Shown here in pieces: positions 24,757 to 34,672 of a stretch of 64,000 nucleotides of DNA (positions within the stretch are counted from its first letter, which is position 1; every line of letters starts with the position of its first letter). Source of the stretch: RPRB01 sp035519675 (GTDB lineage: Bacteria; Myxococcota; Myxococcia; Myxococcales; Myxococcaceae); contig DATIWB010000102.1 in NCBI GenBank assembly GCA_035519675.1, forward strand, positions 56,156 through 120,155, in the 5' to 3' direction. The notes below the pieces were generated by a model that saw only the letters and a program-made list of their open reading frames with translations, did not search any database and was not told where the DNA came from. A program made the translations under genes and the position numbers.

Positions 24757-26120
24757 GTGATCTTGAAGGCCTTCCCCCGCGACCCCTCGTAGAGACGTTC
24801 CTGCACCAGGGCGAGCTTCTCCTTGTAGAGGGCGTTCTCCGGCTCGTAGGTGAGCGCCATCTTCAGCCCGCGCGCGGCGGCGGAGAGGTTGCCCTTCTCC
24901 AGCTCGGTCATCGCGGTCTGGAAGAGCTGACGTGCCTTGGGGTTGAGGCCGATCTGCTCGGCGGCCTGCTGTTTCACTGCGGCCTTCGTCTGCTGCTCCG
25001 CGAGCTCGTCGAAGCGGAGCTTCCGGACGCGGTCCGGCCCGGTCACGTCGGCCAGGTACTTGGGCCGGCGCACGTCGTCGCGAAGCACGTAGTAGGCCTC
25101 GGTGACGCGCTTGTAGACCTCGTGGACCTGCGACTTGAACGCCTCGTCGGTGAGGTGGAAGAAGCGGTCCGGGTGGTAGGCGCGGCTCTCCCGGTAGAAC
25201 GCGCGCTTCACCTCGGCGGCGCTGGCAGTGGTGGGCACGCCGAGCAGCTCGAAGTAGTCGAGGGTGTCCAGACGCTCGGCCTTCCACGCCAGCCCGGCCT
25301 CCGGCTCCGACGGCGCCGCGGGGCCGGCAGAGAGCGGAGCCACCGGCGGGACCAGCGGCGCGATGCGCACGTCGAGCGAAGGCAGCGGGCCGGGCTCCAC
25401 GGGCGGCGGCGGCGGCATCACCGGGATGCCGAGGCTGGTCTCGGTCATCGGATCGTGCCCCGGCCGCCGTGGGACGCGGGCCGGCTGGGCCGTCGGCGGT
25501 GCGCGGGGAGGGACGGCCTTGACCGGCGCGAGCGGGGGGATGACCGGGGCGATCCGCACCCCGAGCGAGGGCAGGGGCGGGTTCGGGGGAGCGGTCGCCG
25601 CGGGCCGAAAGACCCGCGCAGGAACGACCCCCGGCTGGGGTGGCGGGCCGGCGGCCCGGGCTTGCTCGGTCAGGAACTCACCGGTGGGTGAGCCGAGCGG
25701 GGCAGGATGCGGCGCCGGAGTCGCCGACTGCTGGCGCGCGGGGGGGCGGGGCGGCGCGGCGCTGGTCGGGCCACGGGGAGTGCCGGGAGCAGCCGGTGGC
25801 GGTGAAGGACCGGCTCCGGGCCGGGTCCCCTGCGGCGCGGTGCGGGTCCGGGGAGGCCCAGGGGGCGTGGGCCTGGCACCCGCCGGGGCGGGCGCCGGGG
25901 GCGGGCGAACCGGCGCCGCAGGCGGAGGAGCGATGGGGAAGGGCGCGTCGATGAGCGGCACCCCCGCGGCGCCGGTCCGGAACGTGCCGGTGGTCTCGAA
26001 CGCGGCCTCCTCCACCTCCGCCGGATCCACCGGGGCGATGGGCTGGGTGGTCGTCGGACGCGGCGCTCCGCCCGGGGGCACCGGGGCGGCGGATCCCGGC
26101 TTTTCGGGCGCGTCGCTCAC
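24753..26120 (-). CDS. J-domain protein with long proline-rich N-terminus
   Basis: A 455-residue co-chaperone. The first 285 residues are disordered, rich in proline and alanine, and contain two copies of a LPSL.VRIAP(V/L)(I/V)PP motif about 80 residues apart. The J domain is at about 287-356 with the diagnostic HPD at 316-318 (AYHPDRFF). A C-terminal TPR-like helical part follows (NPKARQLFQTAMTELEKGN). The J domain should stimulate the ATPase of the Hsp70 encoded 9 bases upstream. The two genes plus the CvpA-like gene form one unit. No classical DnaJ zinc fingers are present. Confidence 0.85.
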   Translation of the reverse strand: MSDAPEKPGSAAPVPPGGAPRPTTTQPIAPVDPAEVEEAAFETTGTFRTGAAGVPLIDAPFPIAPPPAAPVRPPPAPAPAGARPTPPGPPRTRTAPQGTRPGAGPSPPPAAPGTPRGPTSAAPPRPPARQQSATPAPHPAPLGSPTGEFLTEQARAAGPPPQPGVVPARVFRPAATAPPNPPLPSLGVRIAPVIPPLAPVKAVPPRAPPTAQPARVPRRPGHDPMTETSLGIPVMPPPPPVEPGPLPSLDVRIAPLVPPVAPLSAGPAAPSEPEAGLAWKAERLDTLDYFELLGVPTTASAAEVKRAFYRESRAYHPDRFFHLTDEAFKSQVHEVYKRVTEAYYVLRDDVRRPKYLADVTGPDRVRKLRFDELAEQQTKAAVKQQAAEQIGLNPKARQLFQTAMTELEKGNLSAAARGLKMALTYEPENALYKEKLALVQERLYEGSRGKAFKIT

Positions 26121-26129
26121 GGCTCTCGC

Positions 26130-27776
26130 TCATCCCTCCACGGCGCTCGGCAGCTCGGGCAGGACGTCGCGCGAGGTGCCGGGGGGGATCGGGTGCACCA
26201 TGCCACGGGCCAGCCGCGTCTGGCGGTTCAGCTGGATGGACCGCTGGATGTCCGACTCGCTCAGGCCCGAGGAGAGGGAGATGGTGGTGGAGGTCTTCTG
26301 GCCGGTCTCGAGATCGGCGGCCGACACGTTCACGATGCCGTCGGTGTTGATCTCGAAGGTGACCTCGATCTTCACCTCGCCCCGGTAGCCCACCCGGAAG
26401 CCGGCGAACTCGAACTCCCCCAGCATCTCGCACTCGTCGGCCCGGTTCGACTCGCCCTGGTAGACGCGGATCTTCACCCGCTCCTGTCCGTCCCGGCTGG
26501 TGGTGAAGGTCTTGCTCCGGTCGATGGGCACCGGGGTGTTCTTCTCGATGATCCGCTCGGTGAAGCCGCCCACGGTGCCGATGCGCAAGGTGAGCGGGGT
26601 GACGTCGACCAGGAAGGTCTCGGTCTTGGCGTCCATCAGGGCATGGGCCTGCAGCGCCGCGCCCATGGCCACCACCTGGTCGGGGTTGATGCCCTCCAGC
26701 GGCTCCTTCTGGAAGTAGTGGCGGACCGAGTTCTGGACGATGGGCAGCCGCGTCGGGCCGCCCACCAGGATGACCGCGTCCACGTTCGCCGCGGTGAGCC
26801 GCGCGCTCTGCAGCGCCTCGTCGCAGACCTTGAAGGTGCGCTGGACCAGATCCATCACCATCCGGTTGAACTGGTCCTGGGTGAGCGTGGCCTTGAGGTC
26901 CATCACCTGCCCGGACGCGTCCTGGCAGATGTGCTGGCAGAGGATCTCCGCGGTCCCGTTCTGCCCCACGTCGATCTTCGCCTGCTCCGCGGCCTCCTTG
27001 AGCATCTGCAGGCAGTACTTGGACTGCCGGAGATCGAGGCGGGTGCGGGCCAGGAAGTCGTCCGCGAGCCAGGTCATGATCCGATCGTCGAAATCATCGC
27101 CGCCCAGGTAGGTGTCGCCGGCCGTGGACAGCACCTCGAACACGTCCTTGCCGATCTCGAGGATCGACACGTCGAAGGTGCCGCCGCCCAGGTCGTAGAT
27201 CGCCACCCGCTGGTTGACGTCGCGCCCGAAGCCATAGGCCAGCGCCGCGGCCGTTGGCTCGTTCAGGATGCGCATCACATTCAGACCGGCGATGCGGCCC
27301 GCGTCCTTGGTCGCCTGGCGCTGGTTGTCGTTGAAGTAGGCCGGGACGGTGATGACCGCCTTGGTGACCGGCCGGCCGAGGTACTGCTCGGCGATGGCCT
27401 TCATCTCCTTGAGCACCAGGGCGGAGATCTCGGGCAGGGAGTACAGCTGGTCCCGCACCTGGATGCGCACCGAGTTGTTCTCGCCCTCGACGATGCGGTA
27501 CGGCATCACCGCCATCGCCTTCTTCACCTCGTCGGAGAAGAAGTAGCGGCCAATCAAGCGCTTGGCCGAGTACACGGTCGTCTCGGCGCGGGTGATGATG
27601 TTGCGCTTGGCGGTGTTGCCCACCAGCACCGTTCCATCCTCGAGGAACGAGACCACCGAGGCATGGTTGACCTCGCCCCACTCGTTGGGGAGGACCACCG
27701 GCTCACCGTTCTCGACGATCGACACGCAGGAGTAAGAGGTCCCGAGGTCGATGCCGATCGCGATGTCATCCGCCAT
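26130..27776 (-). CDS. Hsp70 family chaperone lacking the C-terminal lid
   Basis: A 548-residue Hsp70. The nucleotide-binding domain is complete (GIDLGTSYSCVSI, VITVPAYFNDNQRQATKDAG, NEPTAAALAYG, YDLGGGTFDVSILEI, LVGGPTRLP), followed by the beta-sandwich substrate domain (DVTPLTLRIGTVGG to NVSAADLETGQ). The alpha-helical lid and EEVD-type tail of DnaK (about 638 residues) are reduced to one short helix. It is followed by its own J-domain protein but no grpE is near. Myxobacteria carry several specialised Hsp70s, some needed for motility (SglK, StkA); this may be one of them, but orthology was not tested. Confidence 0.92.
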   Translation of the reverse strand: MADDIAIGIDLGTSYSCVSIVENGEPVVLPNEWGEVNHASVVSFLEDGTVLVGNTAKRNIITRAETTVYSAKRLIGRYFFSDEVKKAMAVMPYRIVEGENNSVRIQVRDQLYSLPEISALVLKEMKAIAEQYLGRPVTKAVITVPAYFNDNQRQATKDAGRIAGLNVMRILNEPTAAALAYGFGRDVNQRVAIYDLGGGTFDVSILEIGKDVFEVLSTAGDTYLGGDDFDDRIMTWLADDFLARTRLDLRQSKYCLQMLKEAAEQAKIDVGQNGTAEILCQHICQDASGQVMDLKATLTQDQFNRMVMDLVQRTFKVCDEALQSARLTAANVDAVILVGGPTRLPIVQNSVRHYFQKEPLEGINPDQVVAMGAALQAHALMDAKTETFLVDVTPLTLRIGTVGGFTERIIEKNTPVPIDRSKTFTTSRDGQERVKIRVYQGESNRADECEMLGEFEFAGFRVGYRGEVKIEVTFEINTDGIVNVSAADLETGQKTSTTISLSSGLSESDIQRSIQLNRQTRLARGMVHPIPPGTSRDVLPELPSAVEG

Positions 27777-27825
27777 GCACCCTCCAGTTCCGAGGCCCAG
27801 CCGCGGGGGCGAGTTCCGGGCGCAC

Positions 27826-27849
27826 GGGGGCCAGCCACCCGTGGCCCCC
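27826..27849. promoter_or_regulatory. Inverted repeat in the Hsp70 leader
   Basis: GGGGGCCA (27826-27833) and TGGCCCCC (27842-27849) form a perfect 8-bp stem with an 8-base loop between the divergent Hsp70 and amidotransferase-like genes, 50 bases before the Hsp70 ATG. It is not a CIRCE element. It could be an RNA hairpin in the Hsp70 leader or a protein site; no T-run follows, so it is not a terminator. Confidence 0.4.
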
Positions 27850-27904
27850 CGGTTCGCGGCGCCCCCAGATGTTACCTTCTATGCTGGAGGCACGACGGAA
27901 CCAG

Positions 27905-28729
27905 ATGGGCGGAAGCTTCGGTATTCTCACCTCGCACCCGGACCTTCTCGGGTGCCAGCTGCTCCGGCTCGACGCACAGGTCCAGCTGGGTAACAGCACA
28001 CACTCGACCACCCTGGTCGGTCTCGGAACCGTGTCCGCGGGCGAGACGCTCCTTCGCCGCTGGTCGGTCCGGGTGGCCCCGCGCTCGCTCGCCGACCCGG
28101 AGCTGTCCGCTCCCGCGTCGGCGCTGCTCTACCGCGGCCAGGCGTTCGGACCGGGGGCCTCGCTCGACGAGGACGTCCAGCCGCTCCGGCACGGCAGTTG
28201 GATCTTCTCCTGCGAGGGAGGCCTCGAGGCCTTTCCCCGCGTCCAGGCGTGGCTCGATGCCGAGTTGCCCCCGCACCTCGTCCGAGCGGTGGGGACGCGG
28301 ACGGTGGCCGCAGCGAGCTTCGCTCTCTTCCTCGGAGCGCTCCCGCCGGCAGACCAGAACCGGCCGCTCGCAGCCCGGGACGGCGCGCGGATGCTGGGGC
28401 AGGTGGCCCGGGTGCTCGCCCAGCGTTCGGCGGCGGAGGGGGCCGCGCGTGCGGCGCGCCTGCTGATGCTGGCCACCGACGGGCGGGTGCTCCTCGCCGC
28501 GCGCACCGGTGACCTCCCGGCGCAGATGCGCCTGCTCGAGGGCGAGGGCCGCTGCCGGCGGTGCCGGCTGGACGAGCACTCCAAGTCACGCGCCCTGGTC
28601 CGCGCGCACCTCCGCTCCCGCTCGGTTGCCGTCACCTCGGTCCCCCTCGGACCGGGAGCACACTGGCTCCCGATTCCCGACGGTGGGGCGCTCGGGGTGG
28701 GACCGAGCCTCGAGCCCGAGCTCCTCTAG
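27905..28729 (+). CDS. Degenerate class II glutamine amidotransferase-like protein
   Basis: A 274-residue protein resembling the YafJ/EgtC branch of class II (Ntn) glutamine amidotransferases in its first 125 residues: MGGSFGILTSHPD, a QVQLGNSTHSTTLVGLG strand, and PLRHGSWIFSCEGGLEAF in place of the usual PF..G.W.F.HNG. The catalytic residue-2 cysteine of the family (MCR/MCE) is glycine here. The C-terminal half ends in an RCRRCRLDEHSK cysteine pair. The ATG at 27905 is chosen because it aligns with the family N-terminus; an upstream GTG/ATG would add 12 residues. It is divergent from Hsp70. Without Cys2 it should not hydrolyse glutamine. The family assignment is moderately secure. Confidence 0.6.
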   Translation: MGGSFGILTSHPDLLGCQLLRLDAQVQLGNSTHSTTLVGLGTVSAGETLLRRWSVRVAPRSLADPELSAPASALLYRGQAFGPGASLDEDVQPLRHGSWIFSCEGGLEAFPRVQAWLDAELPPHLVRAVGTRTVAAASFALFLGALPPADQNRPLAARDGARMLGQVARVLAQRSAAEGAARAARLLMLATDGRVLLAARTGDLPAQMRLLEGEGRCRRCRLDEHSKSRALVRAHLRSRSVAVTSVPLGPGAHWLPIPDGGALGVGPSLEPELL

Positions 28730-28809
28730 GTCAGGGCGGCCGCAGTCGAGGTCCAGGTCGAGGTGTCGTCGGGCGGGCGAGAGTCGGCGAGGTCAGGGCG
28801 GCCGCAGTC
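28728..28809. repeat. 20-base direct repeat, two copies
   Basis: AGGTCAGGGCGGCCGCAGTC occurs at 28728-28747 and again at 28790-28809, a 62-base period. The first copy includes the TAG stop of the preceding gene. The interval between genes here (28730-28834) holds nothing else recognised. It may be a small tandem duplication; no flanking transposase or palindrome is present. Confidence 0.75.
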
Positions 28810-28834
28810 TGCGAGCGCCCCTGGGCCCTGCTCG

Positions 28835-29530
28835 CTACCGGGCGTCCCACAGCGGGCTCACGGAGGCCGCGGCGAGCTTCGCCAGGACGTTGCACCCGGC
28901 ATGGAACAGCGTGCTGCCCACCACCGTCCCGGTGCGCTCCCGCAGCCAGCCGAAGAGCAGGGCGGGGAAGAACACCAGGAGCCGGGATGCCTGGAAGATG
29001 GCGAGGTGTCCGACCGCGAAGAGCGCGGCGACCACCAGGAAGGCCGGCCCCACCACCACCCCGGCGATGCGCGCCCCGCCCGGCCACACCCGCTTCAGGC
29101 GGCCCTGGAGCCAGCCGCGGTAGAAGAACTCCTCGGGGAGCGCGGTGACGAAGAGCTCGTCCACCAGGTTGCTCCAGCCGTAACCGGGCGGGATCCGCGG
29201 ATGGAAGGCCAGCCCCGGCGGCGGTCCGCCCGGCGCGCGCCCCAGGACGTGGCCCAGCCACGCCTCGTACCCGAGCACGAAGAGCGGAGCGACGACGACC
29301 AGGAGCCCGAGGGCGAGCAGGACGTCGGTGCGCCAGCGGGCCAGGGTCACCCCGTAGTCGCGCGCGTCCTCGCCCGTCTCCCGCATCGCCGCCAGCGGCA
29401 GGTAGAGGAAGGCCACCACCGCCGTCACCTTGGCCCAGGGCGGCGGCGCGAGGAGCGAGACCGTCACCACGGCGGCGAACGCCACCGCCCAGAGGAGGAG
29501 CGCCTGGCGGAGGATGCGTCCGGGGCTCAC
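28835..29530 (-). CDS. CPBP family intramembrane glutamic protease
   Basis: A 231-residue membrane protein with six or seven helices and the three CPBP (Abi/CAAX protease) motifs: PEEFFYRGWLQ (EExxxR), LFAVGHLAIF (FxxxH) and LFHAGCNVLA (HxxxN-like). The GTG start at 29530 overlaps the stop of the pseudoprotease gene (GTGA). Myxococcota use members of this family (MrtC/MrtX types) to process MYXO-CTERM surface proteins; whether this is one is not decidable here. As the last gene of the kinase-FHA-pseudoprotease unit, it may release or process a membrane signalling partner. Confidence 0.85.
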   Translation of the reverse strand: MSPGRILRQALLLWAVAFAAVVTVSLLAPPPWAKVTAVVAFLYLPLAAMRETGEDARDYGVTLARWRTDVLLALGLLVVVAPLFVLGYEAWLGHVLGRAPGGPPPGLAFHPRIPPGYGWSNLVDELFVTALPEEFFYRGWLQGRLKRVWPGGARIAGVVVGPAFLVVAALFAVGHLAIFQASRLLVFFPALLFGWLRERTGTVVGSTLFHAGCNVLAKLAAASVSPLWDAR

Positions 29531-30102
29531 GGGGGCCGCCCCAGCTCGGCCCGCACCGAGGACAGCGCCGCCACTCGCGAGGACGAGGCCCGCCGGAGCG
29601 TGACCACCCCCGCCACCCGGGCCTCACGGTCCAGCACCGGGCTCCCGGGGGGCAGCCGGAGCGAGACCTCGAACCACGGGCCGCTCGGCCCCCGGCTCAC
29701 CTTCCCCAGCTGCGGTGACTTCCCGTCCTCACCCAGGCCCACCACCCACTCGCCGGGGCGGAGCGGCTCCAGCCGGGCTGCGGGGGCGGGAAAGGGCCCC
29801 TCGCCGTCGATGGCCAGCAGCACCAGGCCGAGCGAGGTCAGCCGCTCCACCACGTGGGCCGTTCGCCGCGATTCGCCCACCTCCACCAACGCCGCCGTGC
29901 CGTGGACCAGGCCCTGCAGCGTGAGCACCTGACCCTCGGCGCCCACCAGGACGCCGGCTCCGGTGCCGCTTCCCAGCACGCGGACCCACGCCCGGCCGGC
30001 GGTCTCCGCGGCGCGGCGGAGCGCGCTCGAGGACGGGGGGGGCGACGCGGCCGACTCGCCGAGCGCGAGCGCCGTGAGCACGGCGACCAGCGAGGGGCTC
30101 AA
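29527..30102 (-). CDS. Trypsin-fold pseudoprotease with signal peptide
   Basis: A 191-residue protein with a signal-like N-terminus (LSPSLVAVLTALALGESAAS) and a trypsin/HtrA-like fold: SGTGAGVLVGAEGQVLTLQGLVHG, VVERLTSLGLVLLAIDGEG, PLRPGEWVVGLGEDG, and GSPVLDREARVAGVV. The triad is missing: the usual TN.HV histidine is replaced by LQGLVHG, the DLALL aspartate by GLVLL, and the GNSGGP serine by PPGSP. It is probably a binding module rather than an enzyme. The TTG start at 30102 overlaps the FHA gene's TGA (TTGA), which supports coupling; the start lacks an independent ribosome site. Confidence 0.65.
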   Translation of the reverse strand: MSPSLVAVLTALALGESAASPPPSSSALRRAAETAGRAWVRVLGSGTGAGVLVGAEGQVLTLQGLVHGTAALVEVGESRRTAHVVERLTSLGLVLLAIDGEGPFPAPAARLEPLRPGEWVVGLGEDGKSPQLGKVSRGPSGPWFEVSLRLPPGSPVLDREARVAGVVTLRRASSSRVAALSSVRAELGRPP

Positions 30103-30598
30103 TGCCGCAGCGCCTCGGCTTCCAGCCGGCGCCACACCCCGGACGAGGAGGCGAAGGTGAACAGCACCTGCGCGGTCTGGAGCCGCGCTCCCTCGGCCAG
30201 CCGATGGGCGACGGCCTTCTCCAGCCGCACCCCGTCCAGCCACGAGCCGTTGGTGGACCCGGCGTCCTCCACCGTCCACGCCTCGTCCACCTGCCGGAAG
30301 ACGAGGTGGACCTGGCTGACCGTCCCCTCCTCGATGACCAGGTCGCAGGACGGGCTCCGGCCGAGGGTGACGTGCGTGGCGTCGCGCACCACGGGCTCGA
30401 GCGCGATGGCCAGCGCCGTTCCCTCGAGCGGCGCGGCCACCGCGGCCGGCATCAGCAAGGTCTGGTTCCCGTCCGGGTGGGTGGCGTGCCAGGCGGTGGG
30501 CTCGCGAAGCAGCCAGGAGTGGGGGTGGGCTCGGGCGAAGGCCGCCTCGTCGCGCAGGTCCAGCTCGGGCAGCAAGGTGGAGAGGAGGAAGCTCTTCA

Positions 30599-30599
<1 letters not shown>
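30099..30599 (-). CDS. FHA-domain protein
   Basis: A 166-residue cytosolic protein. The C-terminal half is an FHA phosphothreonine-binding domain with VTLGRSPSCDLVIEEGTVSQVHLVF (given as motif positions, about residues 84-108: GR, S and H of the binding loops) and STNGSWLDGVRLE. The N-terminal 80 residues have no recognised domain. The GTG start at 30599 shares a base with the TAG of the kinase gene (TAGTG). It should bind phosphorylated sites on the upstream kinase or its substrates, a known kinase-FHA pairing in Myxococcota and Actinobacteria. Confidence 0.9.
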
Positions 30600-32425
<1,826 letters not shown>

Positions 32426-32473
32426 CGGGGGGAACTGACCGAAAATGTCCCACGCCCGGATGACAGGTGCAAA

Positions 32474-32487
32474 GCGACCGGAGTGCC
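32474..32487 (-). promoter_or_regulatory. Possible sigma-54 promoter of the kinase operon
   Basis: On the minus strand GGCAC at 32487-32483 and GC at 32475-32474 have exactly the 10-base separation of the -24 GG and -12 GC elements. GGCAC matches the consensus, but the -12 box reads TCGC instead of TTGC. The predicted start near 32463 would give a 38-base leader. The rest of 32426-32593 shows no other element. Confidence 0.35.
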
Positions 32488-32593
32488 GTTTCGCGGATGT
32501 GCGCGACCGGAACCCCCCGTAGGATCGGACTCAGCCCCCCGCACCCTGGGGGACGCCTGCGGAAGCGCGCGGGTGACGCCCCCGCGACCTTGC

Positions 32594-34318
32594 TCAGCCG
32601 GCGCGGCGGCGGCGGATCTCCGCCAGGAACTCCTCGGGCCCGCGGGTGTTCAGCACGTCCGAGGTCCGGGCGCCACCCTTGCGGGCGGTGTGGATGGCGA
32701 ACGCCACGTTGTGCAGGGCGAAGGTGCTGTGGGCGTCCGCCGAGACCACCAGGCGCGCTCCGGCCTGGAGCGCCAGCCGGACGTGCTCCGCCGAGAGGTC
32801 CATCCGGTCGGGGTTGCCGTTCACCTCCAGCAGAACGCCCCGCTTCGCCGCGCGCTCCACCACCGCGGGCATGTTGAGGGGCGACGGGTCGCGTTTCTGG
32901 AGGAGCCGGCCGGTGGGATGTCCGAGCACGTCGGTGCAGGGATGATCCAGCGCCCGGAGGACCCGGGCGGTCATCGCCGCCTCGTCCTGGCCGTGACGGA
33001 CGTGCACCGAGGCAATGACCACGTCCAGCTCGGCGAGGAGCCGGTCCGAGAGGTCCAGCGCCCCGTCCTCCAGGATGTCGACCTCGAGGCCCTTGAAGAG
33101 CCGGATCCCCGGCACCGCCTCCTGGACCCGGGCGATCTCCTGCCACTGCGAGCGGACCCGGGCCTCGTCCAGCCCCCCGGCATAGGCGGCTGCGGCGCTG
33201 TGGTCGGTGACGGTGAGGTAGCGCAGCCCCATGGCCGCCGCGGCGCGGGCCATGTCCTCGAGGCTCGACTTCCCGTCGCTCCAGGTGCTGTGGCTGTGCA
33301 CCACCCCCTGGACGGCGGAAGGCTGGAGGAGGTCGGCCGCCAGGGTGCCCGAGAGCGCCGCCTCGAACTCGCCCACGTCCTCCCGGAGCTCCGGCGGGAC
33401 GTAGGCCATGCCCAGCAGCGCGTAGAGCGCCTCCTCGGTGGGGACCGGGAGCTTCTCCTCGCCCCGGAACACACCCCACTCACTGATGGCGAGCCCGAGG
33501 TCCCGTGCCCGGCCGCGCAGCCGGACGTGGTGCGACTTCGCCCCGGTGAAGTGGTGGAGCGCCGTGGCGTAGTCCTCGTCCGGGAGCACCCTCAGGTCGA
33601 TCTGAAGGCCGTCCTCCATCCGCACCGAGCACTTGCTGTCGCCCTGCCCGAGGACCTCGCGCACGCCGGACTGCCGGGCGAGCACCGCCAGGACCGGCGC
33701 TGCCTCGGGCGCCGAGGCGACCAGGTCCACGTCGGACACCAGCTCGCACCAGCGGCGGACGCTGCCGGCCACCTCGGCCCGGACCACCCCCGGCGCCGCG
33801 CGGATCTCGGAGAGGAGCGCGTGGGCGACCGGGAGCACGTCCCCGAGCCGCCGGCGGGCGTGGGCCGAACGGTATTGCTCGATGCCGGCGAGGATCTTCT
33901 GCTCGCTCCGCTCCCCGAAGCCCTTGAGCCCGCGCACCCGCTGGTCGCGGCAGGCCTGCTCGAGCTGGTCGATGCTCCCGATGCCCAGCGCACGGTGGAG
34001 GGCGGCGGCCTTCTTGGCCCCCAGGTCCGGGAGCCGGAGTAGCTCGAGGATTCCCGGCGGGAACTCGGCGCGGAGCTGCTCGAGGAGGGGGAGGCTCCCG
34101 GTCCGGTGCAGCTCGGAGATCTTCTCCGCCAGGGCCGGGCCGATGTTGGGGAGCTCGGTGAGGCGGCCCTCACGCACCAGCGCGTCCAGATCGCCGCTGA
34201 ATCCGGCCATCCGGTCGGCACCGAGGTCGTAGGCGCGCGACTTGTAGAAATCGTCGCCCTTCAGCTGGAGGTACTGCGACACCTCGCGCAGTGCCCGGGC
34301 GATGCTCAGGGGTTCCAT
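32594..34318 (-). CDS. polX: DNA polymerase/3'-5' exonuclease PolX
   Basis: Family X DNA repair polymerase of 574 residues. N-terminal helix-hairpin-helix lyase regions (LTELPNIGPALAEKI and LRLPDLGAKKAAAL) precede the polymerase palm with GSVRRWCELVSDVDLVAS (catalytic aspartates) and LQIDLRVLP. The C-terminal PHP domain (about 335-570) has VVHSHSTWSDGKSSLE, TVTDHS, GLEVDI, ASVH, LGHPTGRLL and SADAHS, all metal ligands intact, giving 3'-5' exonuclease and AP-endonuclease potential. The ATG at 34318 gives the family N-terminus. It fills gaps in base excision repair. It is divergent from the Rieske gene, 39 bases away. Confidence 0.96.
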   Translation of the reverse strand: MEPLSIARALREVSQYLQLKGDDFYKSRAYDLGADRMAGFSGDLDALVREGRLTELPNIGPALAEKISELHRTGSLPLLEQLRAEFPPGILELLRLPDLGAKKAAALHRALGIGSIDQLEQACRDQRVRGLKGFGERSEQKILAGIEQYRSAHARRRLGDVLPVAHALLSEIRAAPGVVRAEVAGSVRRWCELVSDVDLVASAPEAAPVLAVLARQSGVREVLGQGDSKCSVRMEDGLQIDLRVLPDEDYATALHHFTGAKSHHVRLRGRARDLGLAISEWGVFRGEEKLPVPTEEALYALLGMAYVPPELREDVGEFEAALSGTLAADLLQPSAVQGVVHSHSTWSDGKSSLEDMARAAAAMGLRYLTVTDHSAAAAYAGGLDEARVRSQWQEIARVQEAVPGIRLFKGLEVDILEDGALDLSDRLLAELDVVIASVHVRHGQDEAAMTARVLRALDHPCTDVLGHPTGRLLQKRDPSPLNMPAVVERAAKRGVLLEVNGNPDRMDLSAEHVRLALQAGARLVVSADAHSTFALHNVAFAIHTARKGGARTSDVLNTRGPEEFLAEIRRRRAG

Positions 34319-34357
34319 GTGTCGGGAGACTCTCTTGTTAATGTCTGGGGCCGACAG

Positions 34358-34672
34358 ATGCGAATCGAGCTCGGAGCGGCGGACCTGGAAGAAGGGGAGC
34401 TGCGGGGGTACGACCTGGGGAAGCGTGCGATCTGCGTCGCGCGGGTGAAAGGGCGGTACAAGGCCCTGGACGACTGGTGCAACCATGCAGGATGCCTGCT
34501 CTCCGGCGGCCGGGTGGAGGGCAACCTGGTCGTCTGCCCCTGCCACGAGGTGGGGTTCGACCTCGACACCGGGGCGAACGCCACCTCGCCGGGTGTGTGC
34601 GACGACCAGCCCACGGCCCGGGTGACGGTGGAGGCCGGGAGGCTGCTCCTGGACGTGGAGGAGGGCGCCTGA
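34358..34672 (+). CDS. Soluble Rieske [2Fe-2S] protein
   Basis: A 104-residue Rieske protein with the ligands C41-x-H43 (WCNHAGC) and C60-x2-H63 (CPCHEV). C46 and C62 occupy the positions that form the disulfide in high-potential bc1-type Rieske proteins; many low-potential Rieske ferredoxins lack this pair. There is no membrane anchor or twin-arginine signal, so it is cytosolic and likely an electron carrier or an oxygenase-type ferredoxin. The ATG at 34358 is the only in-frame start giving a family-length protein. Its TGA overlaps the next ATG (TGATG). The redox partner is unknown. Confidence 0.9.
   Translation: MRIELGAADLEEGELRGYDLGKRAICVARVKGRYKALDDWCNHAGCLLSGGRVEGNLVVCPCHEVGFDLDTGANATSPGVCDDQPTARVTVEAGRLLLDVEEGA

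Noticed and set aside
27777..27904. CIRCE or sigma-32 heat-shock promoter before Hsp70
   Set aside because: No TTAGCACTC-N9-GAGTGCTAA and no CTTGAA/CCCCAT-type boxes; only a GC-rich hairpin is present.
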